Source of the DNA: Flavisolibacter longurius
GTDB taxonomy: Bacteria > Bacteroidota > Bacteroidia > Chitinophagales > Chitinophagaceae
Length of the DNA stretch: 64,000 bases
Reading direction: 5' to 3'
Assembly (NCBI GenBank): GCA_014163555.1
Contig: JACJGO010000012.1
Span: forward strand, 62,001-126,000
The position numbers and the translations under genes are program-made. Under the pieces are notes generated by a model. It worked only from the letters and a program-made list of their open reading frames with translations, was not told the DNA's origin and searched no databases. Numbering within the stretch: the first letter of the stretch is position 1; each line of letters begins with the position of its first letter. Positions 52,351-61,106 of this stretch are shown here, one piece after another.

Positions 52351-53889
52351 TTAGGTCCATTTCAGCTCGAAGCCTTCCCTGTAATTCCGTTTTACAAACT
52401 GGTTCACATCGTCAAAGTTGGTCACTTTCATGTTCTTATTGTCCCATACCAGTTTGATGTTGCGGCCAGGGAAGTTATAACCCTGGCGGCCATCAGTACG
52501 GGGCACGCGGATGTCGTGTGCACGGATGGCAAGATTGGCCATCAGCAGTAATTCAGTCAGGGGACCGGCTACTTCAAACGGAGAGCTTACTTCCATCTTG
52601 CCATAACCTGCCTGGCAGGCTTCCACCCATTGTGCATAGTGGCCTTCCGCACCACCCGGTACGCGGGGAAGTGAATTCTTCACACCAGGATAAGGATAGG
52701 CTACTTCTTCTCTTTCCACCGCTGGTTGATTCGGGTTGTTGGAAGGACGTTTCACCTTTTGCATTTTCGTCAACTTGGTGGGCAGCAGCCTTGGGTTGGT
52801 ACCGTAAGTGCCGCACATCATTTTGCCTTTGGTGCCGATAAACAGGGTTCCGTTTCCACCATCGCCAAACACTTCATTGGGTTCCAGTTCTTCCGGACGA
52901 ACGGGCTGAATACCGCCATCCATCCAATGCACTTTTACAGGCCCTTTGGTTTTCGCCGTTTTGGGGAAAGTAAGCGTTACGTGGCTCGAAGGAGGACAGC
53001 TTTCAGGAAAATAACCGCGTCTGAATTCATCCACATACACCGAACCCACACTGGCCTGCACATCAGTAGCATACCGCAGGTCCAATACGCGGAAAGCTAC
53101 TTCCAGCATGTGTGCACCCATATCGCCAAGAGCGCCGGTACCATAATCCCACCAGCCACGCCAATTGAACGGATGGATCTTCTCTACATAATCTTTATAG
53201 GGTGCTGTTCCCAGCCATAAGTTCCAATCCAGCTCTTTGGGGACATCGGCCTTTTTTGTTGGCCAGGCAATACCTTGGGGCCATACCGGGCGGTCGGTCC
53301 AGGCATAAATAGTATGCACATCACCGATCATGCCGGCATCAAACCATTCCTTCATGGCTCGTGTACCGTCGCTGGAGGCACCCTGGTTTCCCATCTGGGT
53401 AACCACTTTGTAGCGTTTGGCGGCATCTGTCAGCACACGGGCTTCGTAAATATCATGCGTGAGTGGCTTTTGCACATATACATGTTTGCCAAGTTGCATG
53501 GCTGCCAGTGCCTGCACGGCATGCATGTGATCGGGTGTTGACACCGAAACAGCATCAATATTCTTTGCTTCCTTGTCAAGCATTTCGCGGTAGTCCTTGT
53601 AGTATTTCGCTTTCGGGAATGCTTTGACGGAAGTAGCAGCCCGTCTGTCGTCCACATCGCAGAGAAAAGCAATGTCTGCTTTTCCGCTTTTGAAAAAGCT
53701 CATGATATCGCTTTCGCCTTTACCGCCCACGCCAATGCCGGCTACCTGGAGACGATCGCTTGGGGCAACATAGCCTTTACCACCCAATACAAAACGGGGT
53801 ACAATAAAAAATCCTGCTGCGGTAACAGCGGTGTTCCGGATAAAATCCCTCCTGGAGTTGGAAGGCAGCGTGTTCTTGTTTTCGGACAT
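52351..53889 (-). CDS. Tat-exported Gfo/Idh/MocA-family oxidoreductase
   Basis: A 512-residue oxidoreductase with a twin-arginine signal (SRRDFIRNTAVTAAG) in its N terminus. The Rossmann domain has GIGVGGKG (51-58), FLCDVDDR, VSTPDHMHA and the catalytic Lys141 in YVQKPLTHD. C-terminal Gfo/Idh/MocA domain blocks include NWRGWWDYGTGALGDMGAHML. These enzymes move hydride between NAD(P) and sugars; exported members are known to carry a tightly bound cofactor. It lies between the GMC and subunit-3 genes of the operon and is probably part of the 3-keto-sugar pathway. Confidence 0.88.
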   Translation of the reverse strand: MSENKNTLPSNSRRDFIRNTAVTAAGFFIVPRFVLGGKGYVAPSDRLQVAGIGVGGKGESDIMSFFKSGKADIAFLCDVDDRRAATSVKAFPKAKYYKDYREMLDKEAKNIDAVSVSTPDHMHAVQALAAMQLGKHVYVQKPLTHDIYEARVLTDAAKRYKVVTQMGNQGASSDGTRAMKEWFDAGMIGDVHTIYAWTDRPVWPQGIAWPTKKADVPKELDWNLWLGTAPYKDYVEKIHPFNWRGWWDYGTGALGDMGAHMLEVAFRVLDLRYATDVQASVGSVYVDEFRRGYFPESCPPSSHVTLTFPKTAKTKGPVKVHWMDGGIQPVRPEELEPNEVFGDGGNGTLFIGTKGKMMCGTYGTNPRLLPTKLTKMQKVKRPSNNPNQPAVEREEVAYPYPGVKNSLPRVPGGAEGHYAQWVEACQAGYGKMEVSSPFEVAGPLTELLLMANLAIRAHDIRVPRTDGRQGYNFPGRNIKLVWDNKNMKVTNFDDVNQFVKRNYREGFELKWT

Positions 53890-53987
53890 GATATAAGTTT
53901 TGGTGAAGTGTCAGATGTCAAACGTGAAACCAAAGTGTTTTTGCATCTGCGGTTCACTGTTTGCTATTTGCCGTTTCACGATTAACA

Positions 53988-55670
53988 TTAAAGATTTCCT
54001 TTTTTCAGTTCCTTCACGGCATAATCGGCGGCTCTTGCCGTCAGTGCCATATAGGTGAGGGAAGGGTTTACACAAGATGCCGAAGTCATGCAGGCGCCAT
54101 CCGTTACAAATACGTTGGGCGCATCCCATACCTGGTTGTAGGCATTCAGCACCGATGTTTTCGGGTCGCGGCCCATCCTGGCAGTTCCCATTTCATGGAT
54201 ACCCATGCCCGGCGCATAATCGGAGTCGTAGGTGCTGACATCTTTGAGGCCGGCTGCCGTCAGCATTTCGGCGGCGTCGGCTGCCATATCCACCCGCATT
54301 TTGCGTTCGTTGTCTTTGATCTCCACATCAAACGCCAGCACTGGCAGTCCCCACTTGTCTTTTTTCGTTTTATCGAGGTAAATCCTGTTCTCGTGATAAG
54401 GCAACATTTCACCAAATGCTGTCATGCCCATGCGCCATTCACCAGGTTCGCACAAAGCGTCCTTGTAGTCGGCGCCAATTGTCATTTCGGCCACATCGCG
54501 GCCCCAGCCCTGGCGGCTGGCACTGCCCTGGTAACCAAAACCACGCAGGTAGTCGCGTTTGTCATCACCAATGTTGCGATAACGAATTACGTAGATACCG
54601 TTTGGCCGCTTGCCATATACATATTTGTCCTCGTAGCCTTCGGCCCGGCCGTTGGCACCCACGCGGAAGTGGTGATCCATTACGTTATGACCCAACTCAC
54701 CGCTGCTGCTGCCTAATCCGTCAGGCCATACATCCGTCGCAGAGTTCATCAGCACCCAGGCAGAGTTCAGTGCCGACGCATTGAGGAAAACAATTTTGGA
54801 GAAATAATCGTAAGTCTGGTTATTCTGCGCATCCAGGATGCGAACACCGGTAGCCTTTTTGGTGTTTTTATCGTAGATGATTTCTTTTACGATTGAGAAG
54901 GGACGAACCGTAAGATTGCCGGTTTTCATGGCCGCAGGCAAAGTAGCCGATTGGGTGCTGAAGTAGCCGCCGAATGTGCAGCCCAGCCAGCATTTGTCGC
55001 GGTACTGGCACTGGCGGTTTTGTTCGGGGCGTGCCTCTGTCAGGTTGGCTACACGGCCAATGGTCATCACCCGCTTGCCGCCAAAATTTTGCTTGATACG
55101 GGCCGCCACGTCTTTTTCCACGCAGTTCATTTCCATGGGAGGCAGGAAATTGCCATCCGGCAATTGCGGCAACCCATCTTTGTTGCCGCTGATACCGGCA
55201 AAGCCTTCTACGTAGGTGTACCAGGGTGCAATCTCATTGTAGCGGATCGGCCAGTCGATGGCGATGCCTTCTTTGGCGTTGGCTTCAAAATCGATAGGGC
55301 TGAGGCGGTAGCTCTGGCGGCCCCACATCAATGAACGGCCACCTACATGATAGCCGCGATACCAATCGAAGCGTTTGACTTCTGTGTATGGATTGTCTTT
55401 GTCGCTGGCCCAGTAGTGGAGGTTCCGTTCGTTCAGCGGGTAGTCACGCTTTAGCACAGGGTAATTGTTGATCATTTCCTGTGTTCGGCCACCACGGTGC
55501 GGCATTTCCCATAATTCACGGTTGGCTTTTTCGTAACCGGGACCGTGCGGAATGTCTTCGCCGCGTTCCAGCATTAAAACTTTCAATCCTTTTTCAGTCA
55601 ATTCTTTTGCCGCCCAGCCTCCGCTGATACCGGAGCCAACGACAATCGCATCGTACATATTCTCTGCCAT
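53988..55670 (-). CDS. GMC-family FAD-dependent sugar dehydrogenase 2
   Basis: A 560-residue paralogue of the enzyme at 7021. Rossmann motif VGSGISGGWAAKEL (11-24), GGRSLMWGRQSY, Cys221, Cys227 and Cys231 (C-x5-C-x3-C), the base in HEMGTARMG and NPSLT near the end. The start at 55670 (MAENMYDAIVVG) is chosen because the longer frame upstream adds a low-quality leader. No signal is present; export would depend on the Tat-borne subunit 3. In this operon it most likely oxidises the 3-OH of glucosides, disaccharides or trehalose, with electrons passing to the nearby cytochrome c. Confidence 0.9.
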   Translation of the reverse strand: MAENMYDAIVVGSGISGGWAAKELTEKGLKVLMLERGEDIPHGPGYEKANRELWEMPHRGGRTQEMINNYPVLKRDYPLNERNLHYWASDKDNPYTEVKRFDWYRGYHVGGRSLMWGRQSYRLSPIDFEANAKEGIAIDWPIRYNEIAPWYTYVEGFAGISGNKDGLPQLPDGNFLPPMEMNCVEKDVAARIKQNFGGKRVMTIGRVANLTEARPEQNRQCQYRDKCWLGCTFGGYFSTQSATLPAAMKTGNLTVRPFSIVKEIIYDKNTKKATGVRILDAQNNQTYDYFSKIVFLNASALNSAWVLMNSATDVWPDGLGSSSGELGHNVMDHHFRVGANGRAEGYEDKYVYGKRPNGIYVIRYRNIGDDKRDYLRGFGYQGSASRQGWGRDVAEMTIGADYKDALCEPGEWRMGMTAFGEMLPYHENRIYLDKTKKDKWGLPVLAFDVEIKDNERKMRVDMAADAAEMLTAAGLKDVSTYDSDYAPGMGIHEMGTARMGRDPKTSVLNAYNQVWDAPNVFVTDGACMTSASCVNPSLTYMALTARAADYAVKELKKGNL

Positions 55671-55699
55671 TTGTTGCTTATTTGTTTTAGTTGTTTTAT

Positions 55700-55770
55700 G
55701 GTGCGTTGTGCGTGGCCAGTGCTGAGTGAAGAATTTCAAACCTCACCATTCACCACTGACCCCTCACGGT
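55700..55770. repeat. GTG/TGA word tract before the GMC 2 gene
   Basis: The spacer carries overlapping words GTGCGTTGTGCGTGG, GTGCTGAGTGAAG and CACCATTCACCACTG, one more low-complexity word tract of the operon. Confidence 0.4.
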
Positions 55771-56655
55771 TTATACATCGCAGCGTTGCACGGCATCTTT
55801 CAGTGCGGCCACTTTGCTTTCCTGGTCTTTCCCGGTTGGAATGAATTCCTGCGCCACATACCCTTTGAATCCCGTGGCGGCAATGGCCCGCATAATGGCC
55901 GGGTAAAACAGTTCCTGCGTTTCGTTGATCTCATGCCGGCCAGGTACACCGGCCGTGTGGTAATGACCAAAGTACGGGTGGTTGTTCTGGATGGTGCGAA
56001 TCACATCGCCTTCATCAATCTGCATATGATAAATATCGTACAGCAGTTTGAAGTTTTGCGATCCGAGGCGTTTGCACAATTCCACTCCCCAGGCACTTTT
56101 ATCGCACATATAATCTTTGTGATCGACCTTGCTGTTCAGCAGTTCCATGGTGATGGTAACACCGCGTTTTTCAGCCTGCGCAAGAATTTGTTTTAAACCA
56201 TCGACACAATTTTTCAAACCGGTTTCATCATCCATGCCTCTCCGGTTTCCGCTGAAGCAAATCAGGTTTTTATACCCTGCATCGGCCACCAGGTCGATAT
56301 GCGTTGTATAATTTTTTATTAACTGCGGGTGGTATTGTTTGTTGTTCCAGCCTTCCGTGAGGCTGATTTCGGCGCCATTGCACATGGAGGAGTCGATACC
56401 ATGTTTTTTGAGGGTAGGCCAATCTTTCGGACCCACCAGGTCAATGGCCGCAAAGCCAATGCTTTTTACGGTTTGGCACAACGCTTCCAGCGACATGAAG
56501 TTATACGTCCAGTAACAGACGGAGTGGTGAATGGTTCCTTTCAAACGTTGGTTTTTTGCGGCATCGTTGGTACAGCTTTTTAGCGCCATGGCCGGGGAGG
56601 CCATCGCAGCGGTTCCTGAAAGCAACATGCCTTTTATCATTTTTCTTCTTTCCAT
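55771..56655 (-). CDS. Tat-exported hydroxypyruvate-isomerase-like TIM-barrel enzyme
   Basis: A 294-residue protein with a twin-arginine-like start (MERRKMIKGMLLSG) and a signal ending near KSC. The body is a xylose-isomerase-like TIM barrel with blocks GFAAIDLVGPKDW, DAGYKNLICFSGNRRG, ITMELLNSK (Glu), LLYDIYHMQIDEGD (Asp/His) and YVAQEFIPTG (Glu), resembling hydroxypyruvate isomerase. It sits between the MFS permease (13 bases away) and GMC 2. Role in the 3-keto pathway is likely an isomerisation outside the cytoplasm, but unproven. Confidence 0.85.
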   Translation of the reverse strand: MERRKMIKGMLLSGTAAMASPAMALKSCTNDAAKNQRLKGTIHHSVCYWTYNFMSLEALCQTVKSIGFAAIDLVGPKDWPTLKKHGIDSSMCNGAEISLTEGWNNKQYHPQLIKNYTTHIDLVADAGYKNLICFSGNRRGMDDETGLKNCVDGLKQILAQAEKRGVTITMELLNSKVDHKDYMCDKSAWGVELCKRLGSQNFKLLYDIYHMQIDEGDVIRTIQNNHPYFGHYHTAGVPGRHEINETQELFYPAIMRAIAATGFKGYVAQEFIPTGKDQESKVAALKDAVQRCDV

Positions 56656-56668
56656 CAGGTGGTGATTG

Positions 56669-57940
56669 CTAGGTTAAACGGGTTTCCGACAAGCTTTTTT
56701 CCGCTTCGGGTTCAGTTACAATTTTCTTTTTTTCATCACGGAAGAAAAGCATAAACAGCAGGAACACGGCAAACGCAATGGCTGCTGGTATCAGCCAAAC
56801 CATCTTATAGTTCAAACTTCCGTCATCCATTTTATACGCATCGGAAATGACGCCTGCGGCCGCATAGCCCAACAACATTCCCACGCCGTAGGTGGCCAAT
56901 GTGATCAAACCCTGGGCAGCACTTTTATAGCTTTCCCCGGCTTTGGTATTGGTATAAATCTGTCCGGAGACGAAAAAGAAATCGTAACAAATGCCATGCA
57001 ACGCAATGCCCATGAGGAGCATAAACGTAACGTTGGGATTGTAGCCATAAGCAAACAGCACATACCGCAGGCCCCAGGCTGCCATGCCAACAAGGATGGT
57101 TTTTTTAAAACCAAAGCGGGTGAAGAAAACCGGCAGCAGCAGCAGGAACAACACTTCGGAAATCTGTCCGATGGTCATTTTCCCGGTTGGATTATCTACA
57201 CCAATGTTGGTTAAAAACGGGTGCGCTGTGGAATAATAAAAGGCCAGCGGAATACAGATCAGGATCGAAGAAATAAAGAACACGGCAAAGTTCCGGTCCT
57301 TTAAAAGTTTGAGGGCATCCAGGCCTATGATTTCATTAAAAGAAACTTTGCCACCGCCACGGTTTTTTGGTGGCGTTTTAGGCAGCGTAAAACTATACAC
57401 ACCCAATACAAGCGAAGCAATGCTGGCCATCAAAAACGTGTTTCGCAACAGGCCGTTGTTGGCGTTTTCGGTGCTGTCCCAATGAAAGAAATAACTAATC
57501 AGCAATCCGGCTGCAATCCAGCCAATGGTGCCCCAAACACGAATGCCCGAAAAATCTTTTTCGGGGTTGTTCATCTGGTTAAACGAAACAGAGTTGACCA
57601 GGGCCAGTGTTGGCATGAACAGGATCATGTACACCAGCACATAAGGATAAAACACACCAATGTCGGAAGCATTGTACATCTGGTACATTAAAACAGCGCC
57701 GGCCAGGTGTAAAGCACCCAAAATCCGTTCGGCATTAATGTAACGGTCGGCAATCAAGCCAATAATAAACGGTGCGATAATGGCGCCCCAGGATTGCGTG
57801 GAAAATACATTTCCGCTCTGCACGCCGGTGGCTTGCAGGTTTTTATCCAGGTACGTACCCAGGGTTACAAACCAGGCGCCCCAGATAAAGAAATTCAAAA
57901 ACATCATTAACGACAACTGCACACGTGTAGTGGCTCTCAT
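56669..57940 (-). CDS. MFS sugar/nucleoside-type permease
   Basis: A 423-residue integral membrane protein with about 12 hydrophobic helices and the nucleoside:H+-symporter-like MFS look (SLMMFLNFFIWGAWFVTLGTYLD start; FSGIRVWGTIGWIAAGLL; IYTNTKAGESYKSAAQGLITLATYG). It is the first gene of the minus-strand operon and has a divergent promoter region upstream. In this gene set it most likely imports a keto-sugar or deglycosylated product into the cytoplasm; family membership alone does not fix the substrate. The C terminus is charged (RDEKKKIVTEPEAEKS). Confidence 0.88.
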   Translation of the reverse strand: MRATTRVQLSLMMFLNFFIWGAWFVTLGTYLDKNLQATGVQSGNVFSTQSWGAIIAPFIIGLIADRYINAERILGALHLAGAVLMYQMYNASDIGVFYPYVLVYMILFMPTLALVNSVSFNQMNNPEKDFSGIRVWGTIGWIAAGLLISYFFHWDSTENANNGLLRNTFLMASIASLVLGVYSFTLPKTPPKNRGGGKVSFNEIIGLDALKLLKDRNFAVFFISSILICIPLAFYYSTAHPFLTNIGVDNPTGKMTIGQISEVLFLLLLPVFFTRFGFKKTILVGMAAWGLRYVLFAYGYNPNVTFMLLMGIALHGICYDFFFVSGQIYTNTKAGESYKSAAQGLITLATYGVGMLLGYAAAGVISDAYKMDDGSLNYKMVWLIPAAIAFAVFLLFMLFFRDEKKKIVTEPEAEKSLSETRLT

Positions 57941-58242
57941 GAACGAAGGGGTTTACGGGTGAAAAAGGATGGTAGCGCCTTGTATAGCAAGTGGGTCGTA
58001 AGCATGAATAGATTCTCTATGAAACAACAAACAAGTGGTTTTAAATGTACAGCTTTTTGAAACGGTGAAAATTTTTTTTTCGGACAAGAAATACACATCG
58101 AAAAAATTTTTCCTCTATGAAAAACAGCATTGCAACCAATATTGGTCTTAAATTTATTCGCTTTTCAAACAGGCGAAAACGCACAACTGCAACCGCGATT
58201 GCTTAACATCATCAAAAACCTTTTTACTAACCTTTAGCAACT
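57941..58242. promoter_or_regulatory. divergent control region of the 3-keto-sugar gene set, with a 12-bp palindrome
   Basis: This 302-base region separates the two arms. It contains the perfect palindrome ACCAATATTGGT (58135-58146), immediately followed by TAAATTTA (58149-58156), a one-mismatch TAnnTTTG. An interrupted repeat TTCGC-N11-GCGAA lies at 58157-58177, and AT-rich A/T runs fill the rest. The palindrome next to the promoter looks like an operator for a dimeric regulator. No gene is visible. Confidence 0.5.
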
Positions 58243-59397
58243 ATGCGAAAATTAAGAATGGGCATGATTGGCGGCGGACCCGGAGCCTTTATCGGCGCCG
58301 TGCACCGCACGGCCGCTACAATGGATGGATTGATAGAACTGGTGTGTGGCGCTTTCAGTTCCAGTCCCGAAAAATCAAAAAGCATGGCTTCCGAACTGGC
58401 CCTGCCGGAAGAAAGAGTGTATGGTACCTGGGAAGAAATGATCGAAAAAGAAAAAAGCCTTCCTGCCGGTCAGCGCATGGAGATCGTCAGCATTGTTACA
58501 CCCAACCATGTGCATTTTGCTCCCGCCAAAGCCGCCATGGAAGCTGGCTTTGATGTGGTGATGGACAAGCCCATGACCTTTGATCTTGCCGAAGCCAAAG
58601 AATTGCAGAAAGTGGTAGAGGCCACCGGTCGCCTGTTTTGCCTGACGCATACCTACACGGGTTATCCCATGGTAAAAGAAGCCAGGGAACAGGTGCGCAA
58701 CGGCCGGATTGGAAAGGTGCGTAAAATTTTTGTTACTTATCCGCAGGGATGGCTGTCGCATTTTAAAGAAGGCACCGGTGATAAACAGGCTACCTGGCGT
58801 ACCGACCCGGCCCGTAGTGGTGCTGCCGGCGCTATGGGTGATATCGGCACACATGCATTTAATCTTACCGAATACGTAACGGGCCTGCAGGTAACAGCGC
58901 TGTGCGCCCAATTGAATATTGTGGTGGAAGGACGTAAGCTCGACGACGATGGCGCCGTGCTGCTACAATATAATAATGGGGCAACCGGTGTGCTGATGGC
59001 ATCGCAGATCATGGCCGGTGAAGAAAACAATCTTACTATTAAAGTATATGGTGAAAACGGTGGCCTGATGTGGCGCCATGCCGATGCAAACAGTCTTGAC
59101 CTGCGCCTGCTGGACCAGCCCTATCAAACCCTGCGTGCCGGTAACGATTATTTAAGCCTGATTGCACGGCACAATACCCGTACTCCCTGGGGCCATCCGG
59201 AAGGATTCTTTGAAGCCTTTGCCAACCATTACCGCAATTTTGCGCTGTGTGTAACAGCCCGCAACGAAGGCAAACAACCGGCGCCGGAATGGACGGATTT
59301 TCCGGGCATAGAAGACGGTGTGCGGGGCATGGCCTTTATTGAAAATGTGCTGCGCTCAGGGCAATCAGAGCAAAAATGGACAGCGTTTACAATTTAA
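58243..59397 (+). CDS. cytoplasmic Gfo/Idh/MocA-family oxidoreductase (3-keto-sugar type)
   Basis: A 384-residue oxidoreductase without a signal peptide, in contrast to the exported paralogue at 52351. The NAD(P)-binding GMIGGGPGAFIGAVHR is at ~7-22, the VTPNHVHFAPA block follows and Lys109 lies in VVMDKPMTFD. Members of this subfamily reduce 3-keto sugars or their products. Start ATG 58243 begins directly with the first strand. It is first of the plus-strand arm and precedes the TIM-barrel enzyme by 234 bases that contain an inverted word repeat. Confidence 0.9.
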   Translation: MRKLRMGMIGGGPGAFIGAVHRTAATMDGLIELVCGAFSSSPEKSKSMASELALPEERVYGTWEEMIEKEKSLPAGQRMEIVSIVTPNHVHFAPAKAAMEAGFDVVMDKPMTFDLAEAKELQKVVEATGRLFCLTHTYTGYPMVKEAREQVRNGRIGKVRKIFVTYPQGWLSHFKEGTGDKQATWRTDPARSGAAGAMGDIGTHAFNLTEYVTGLQVTALCAQLNIVVEGRKLDDDGAVLLQYNNGATGVLMASQIMAGEENNLTIKVYGENGGLMWRHADANSLDLRLLDQPYQTLRAGNDYLSLIARHNTRTPWGHPEGFFEAFANHYRNFALCVTARNEGKQPAPEWTDFPGIEDGVRGMAFIENVLRSGQSEQKWTAFTI

Positions 59398-59404
59398 TGG
59401 TCAT

Positions 59405-59598
59405 ATATGCGGAAGTGCAGATGTGCGGATAATTGAATACATCCGGAACCATTGGTGAGTGTACGTTCTTTTTAATTTTATTTTTTGGTTGCCGGCATTG
59501 GAATACAGATTAGGCTTCTGTTGCGTCGCACACGTGTACGTTCGGGAATGCTGATGAGCAAAAGAAAACTTTATCTGCATATTTGCACTTCTGCATAT
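59405..59598. repeat. long imperfect inverted repeat between the oxidoreductase and TIM-barrel genes
   Basis: A 28-base word block at 59405-59432 (begins ATATGCGGAAGTGCAG) reappears inverted at 59571-59598, matching at 24 of 28 positions. The arms enclose ~138 bases; GTGTACGTTC occurs twice in the loop. Confidence 0.6.
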
Positions 59599-59631
59599 CC
59601 GCGTTTCAATTAACCAGTATATTCACACAGT

Positions 59632-60687
59632 ATGAAGACAATAAAAGGACCTGGAATTTTTTTAGCGCAATTCTTAGGTGACAAGACACCCTTCAACGAT
59701 ATGCGGTCCATTTGCCAGTGGGCAAAAGACCTGGGTTATAAAGGTGTGCAGATTCCTACCTGGGACCCGCGCTGCATTGACCTGCAAAAAGCCGCCGAAA
59801 GCAAAACCTATGCAGATGAACTGAAAGGGATGCTGGCAGAAATAGGACTGGAGATAACGGAACTGTCCACACACCTGCAGGGACAATTGATTGCCGTTCA
59901 CCCGGCATACAACGACCTGTTTGATGCCTTTGCGCCCAAAGAAGTACATGGCAATCCGGCTGCACGAACCGAATGGGCCGTGCAGCAATTAAACTGGGCG
60001 GCAAAAGCCTCGCAGAACTTAGGCCTGACGGCACATGCCACATTCAGTGGGGCCTTGCTTTGGCCAACGGTATATCCCTGGCCGCAGCGTCCGGCCGGTT
60101 TGGTAGAAACCGGTTTCAAAGAACTGGCCCGTCGCTGGATGCCCATCCTGAATGTGTTTGACGAAAGTGGTGTGGATGTTTGTTACGAAGTGCATCCTGG
60201 TGAAGACCTGCACGATGGCATCAGCTACGAAATGTTTTTAAAAGAAGCGGGCAATCATCCCCGTGCCTGTTTGCTTTACGATCCTTCACACTTTGTGCTG
60301 CAAGGCCTGGATTATTTAGCCTACATTGATTTTTACCACGAACGCATCAAAGCGTTTCATGTTAAAGACGCTGAATTTAATCCTACCGGAAAGCAAGGTG
60401 TGTATGGCGGTTATCAGGGCTGGGTTGACCGTGCCGGACGTTTCCGTTCACCTGGTGACGGACAGGTTGATTTCAAAGGCATCTTCACCAAACTGACGCA
60501 ATACGGCTATGACAGTTGGGCGGTGATGGAGTGGGAATGTGCCATTAAATCGCCGGAGCAGGGTGCCCGGGAAGGCGCACCGTTTATCCAGCGTCACATT
60601 ATCCAAGCAACCGAAAAAACATTTGATGATTTTGCAGGCGTTGCCGCGGATGAAGCGTTCAATAAAAAAATCTTAGGAATTTCGTAA
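59632..60687 (+). CDS. TIM-barrel sugar isomerase/epimerase, 3-keto-sugar pathway
   Basis: A 351-residue cytoplasmic xylose-isomerase-like TIM-barrel protein, with no signal peptide. Metal-site residues of the fold are visible: Glu in VCYEVHPGED, Asp and His in LLYDPSHFV, His in AFHVKDAEFN and Glu in WAVMEWECA. The start MKTIKGPGIFLAQFLGDKTPFND matches the known sugar-metabolism subfamily that occurs with Gfo/Idh/MocA enzymes of the ThuB type. It lies 20 bases before the cytochrome c gene and is co-transcribed with the oxidoreductase. Confidence 0.88.
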   Translation: MKTIKGPGIFLAQFLGDKTPFNDMRSICQWAKDLGYKGVQIPTWDPRCIDLQKAAESKTYADELKGMLAEIGLEITELSTHLQGQLIAVHPAYNDLFDAFAPKEVHGNPAARTEWAVQQLNWAAKASQNLGLTAHATFSGALLWPTVYPWPQRPAGLVETGFKELARRWMPILNVFDESGVDVCYEVHPGEDLHDGISYEMFLKEAGNHPRACLLYDPSHFVLQGLDYLAYIDFYHERIKAFHVKDAEFNPTGKQGVYGGYQGWVDRAGRFRSPGDGQVDFKGIFTKLTQYGYDSWAVMEWECAIKSPEQGAREGAPFIQRHIIQATEKTFDDFAGVAADEAFNKKILGIS

Positions 60688-60707
60688 AAAACAAAAGTAC
60701 ATTCAAT

Positions 60708-61106
60708 ATGAAAAAGACAATTCTTGTACTGGGTATTGTACTGGCTATGATTGGCTGCGGCAGCAATGAAGAAAAAGCAGCCGGAGGCACAGATAGCGGC
60801 ACTACGGAGAAAAAAGCGTCAACCGATGTATCGCAGCATCCTGATTATAAAAAAGGTTTAGCCCTGATTGGCCAGAGCGATTGCCTTGGCTGTCATAAAG
60901 TGTCAGAAAAACTGAACGGTCCTTCTTACCAGGATGTGGCCGATAAGTATGCCGGACAACCGGGCATTGAAGACTCGCTGGCCAATAAAATCATCAAAGG
61001 CGGCTCCGGCGTTTGGGGCGAAGTGATGATGACGCCCCACCCTAACCTTTCACACGAAGATGCGGTTGCGATGGTGAAATACATTTTACTTTTAAAACAA
61101 CAATAA
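60708..61106 (+). CDS. monohaem cytochrome c lipoprotein
   Basis: A 132-residue class-I-type cytochrome c anchored by a lipobox (MIGC, Cys17) and a long Gly/Thr/Lys linker (~18-45). The haem motif CLGCH is at 59-63; Met107/108 in VMMTPHPNL is the likely axial ligand. In this gene set it is the natural electron acceptor for the exported GMC dehydrogenase, passing electrons to the respiratory chain. Its stop codon overlaps the next start by one base (TAATG). Confidence 0.92.
   Translation: MKKTILVLGIVLAMIGCGSNEEKAAGGTDSGTTEKKASTDVSQHPDYKKGLALIGQSDCLGCHKVSEKLNGPSYQDVADKYAGQPGIEDSLANKIIKGGSGVWGEVMMTPHPNLSHEDAVAMVKYILLLKQQ

Noticed and set aside
53961-54716. 251-codon frame opposite the GMC 2 gene
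   Set aside because: Shadow of the GMC reading frame; His/Val/Phe-rich with no motif.
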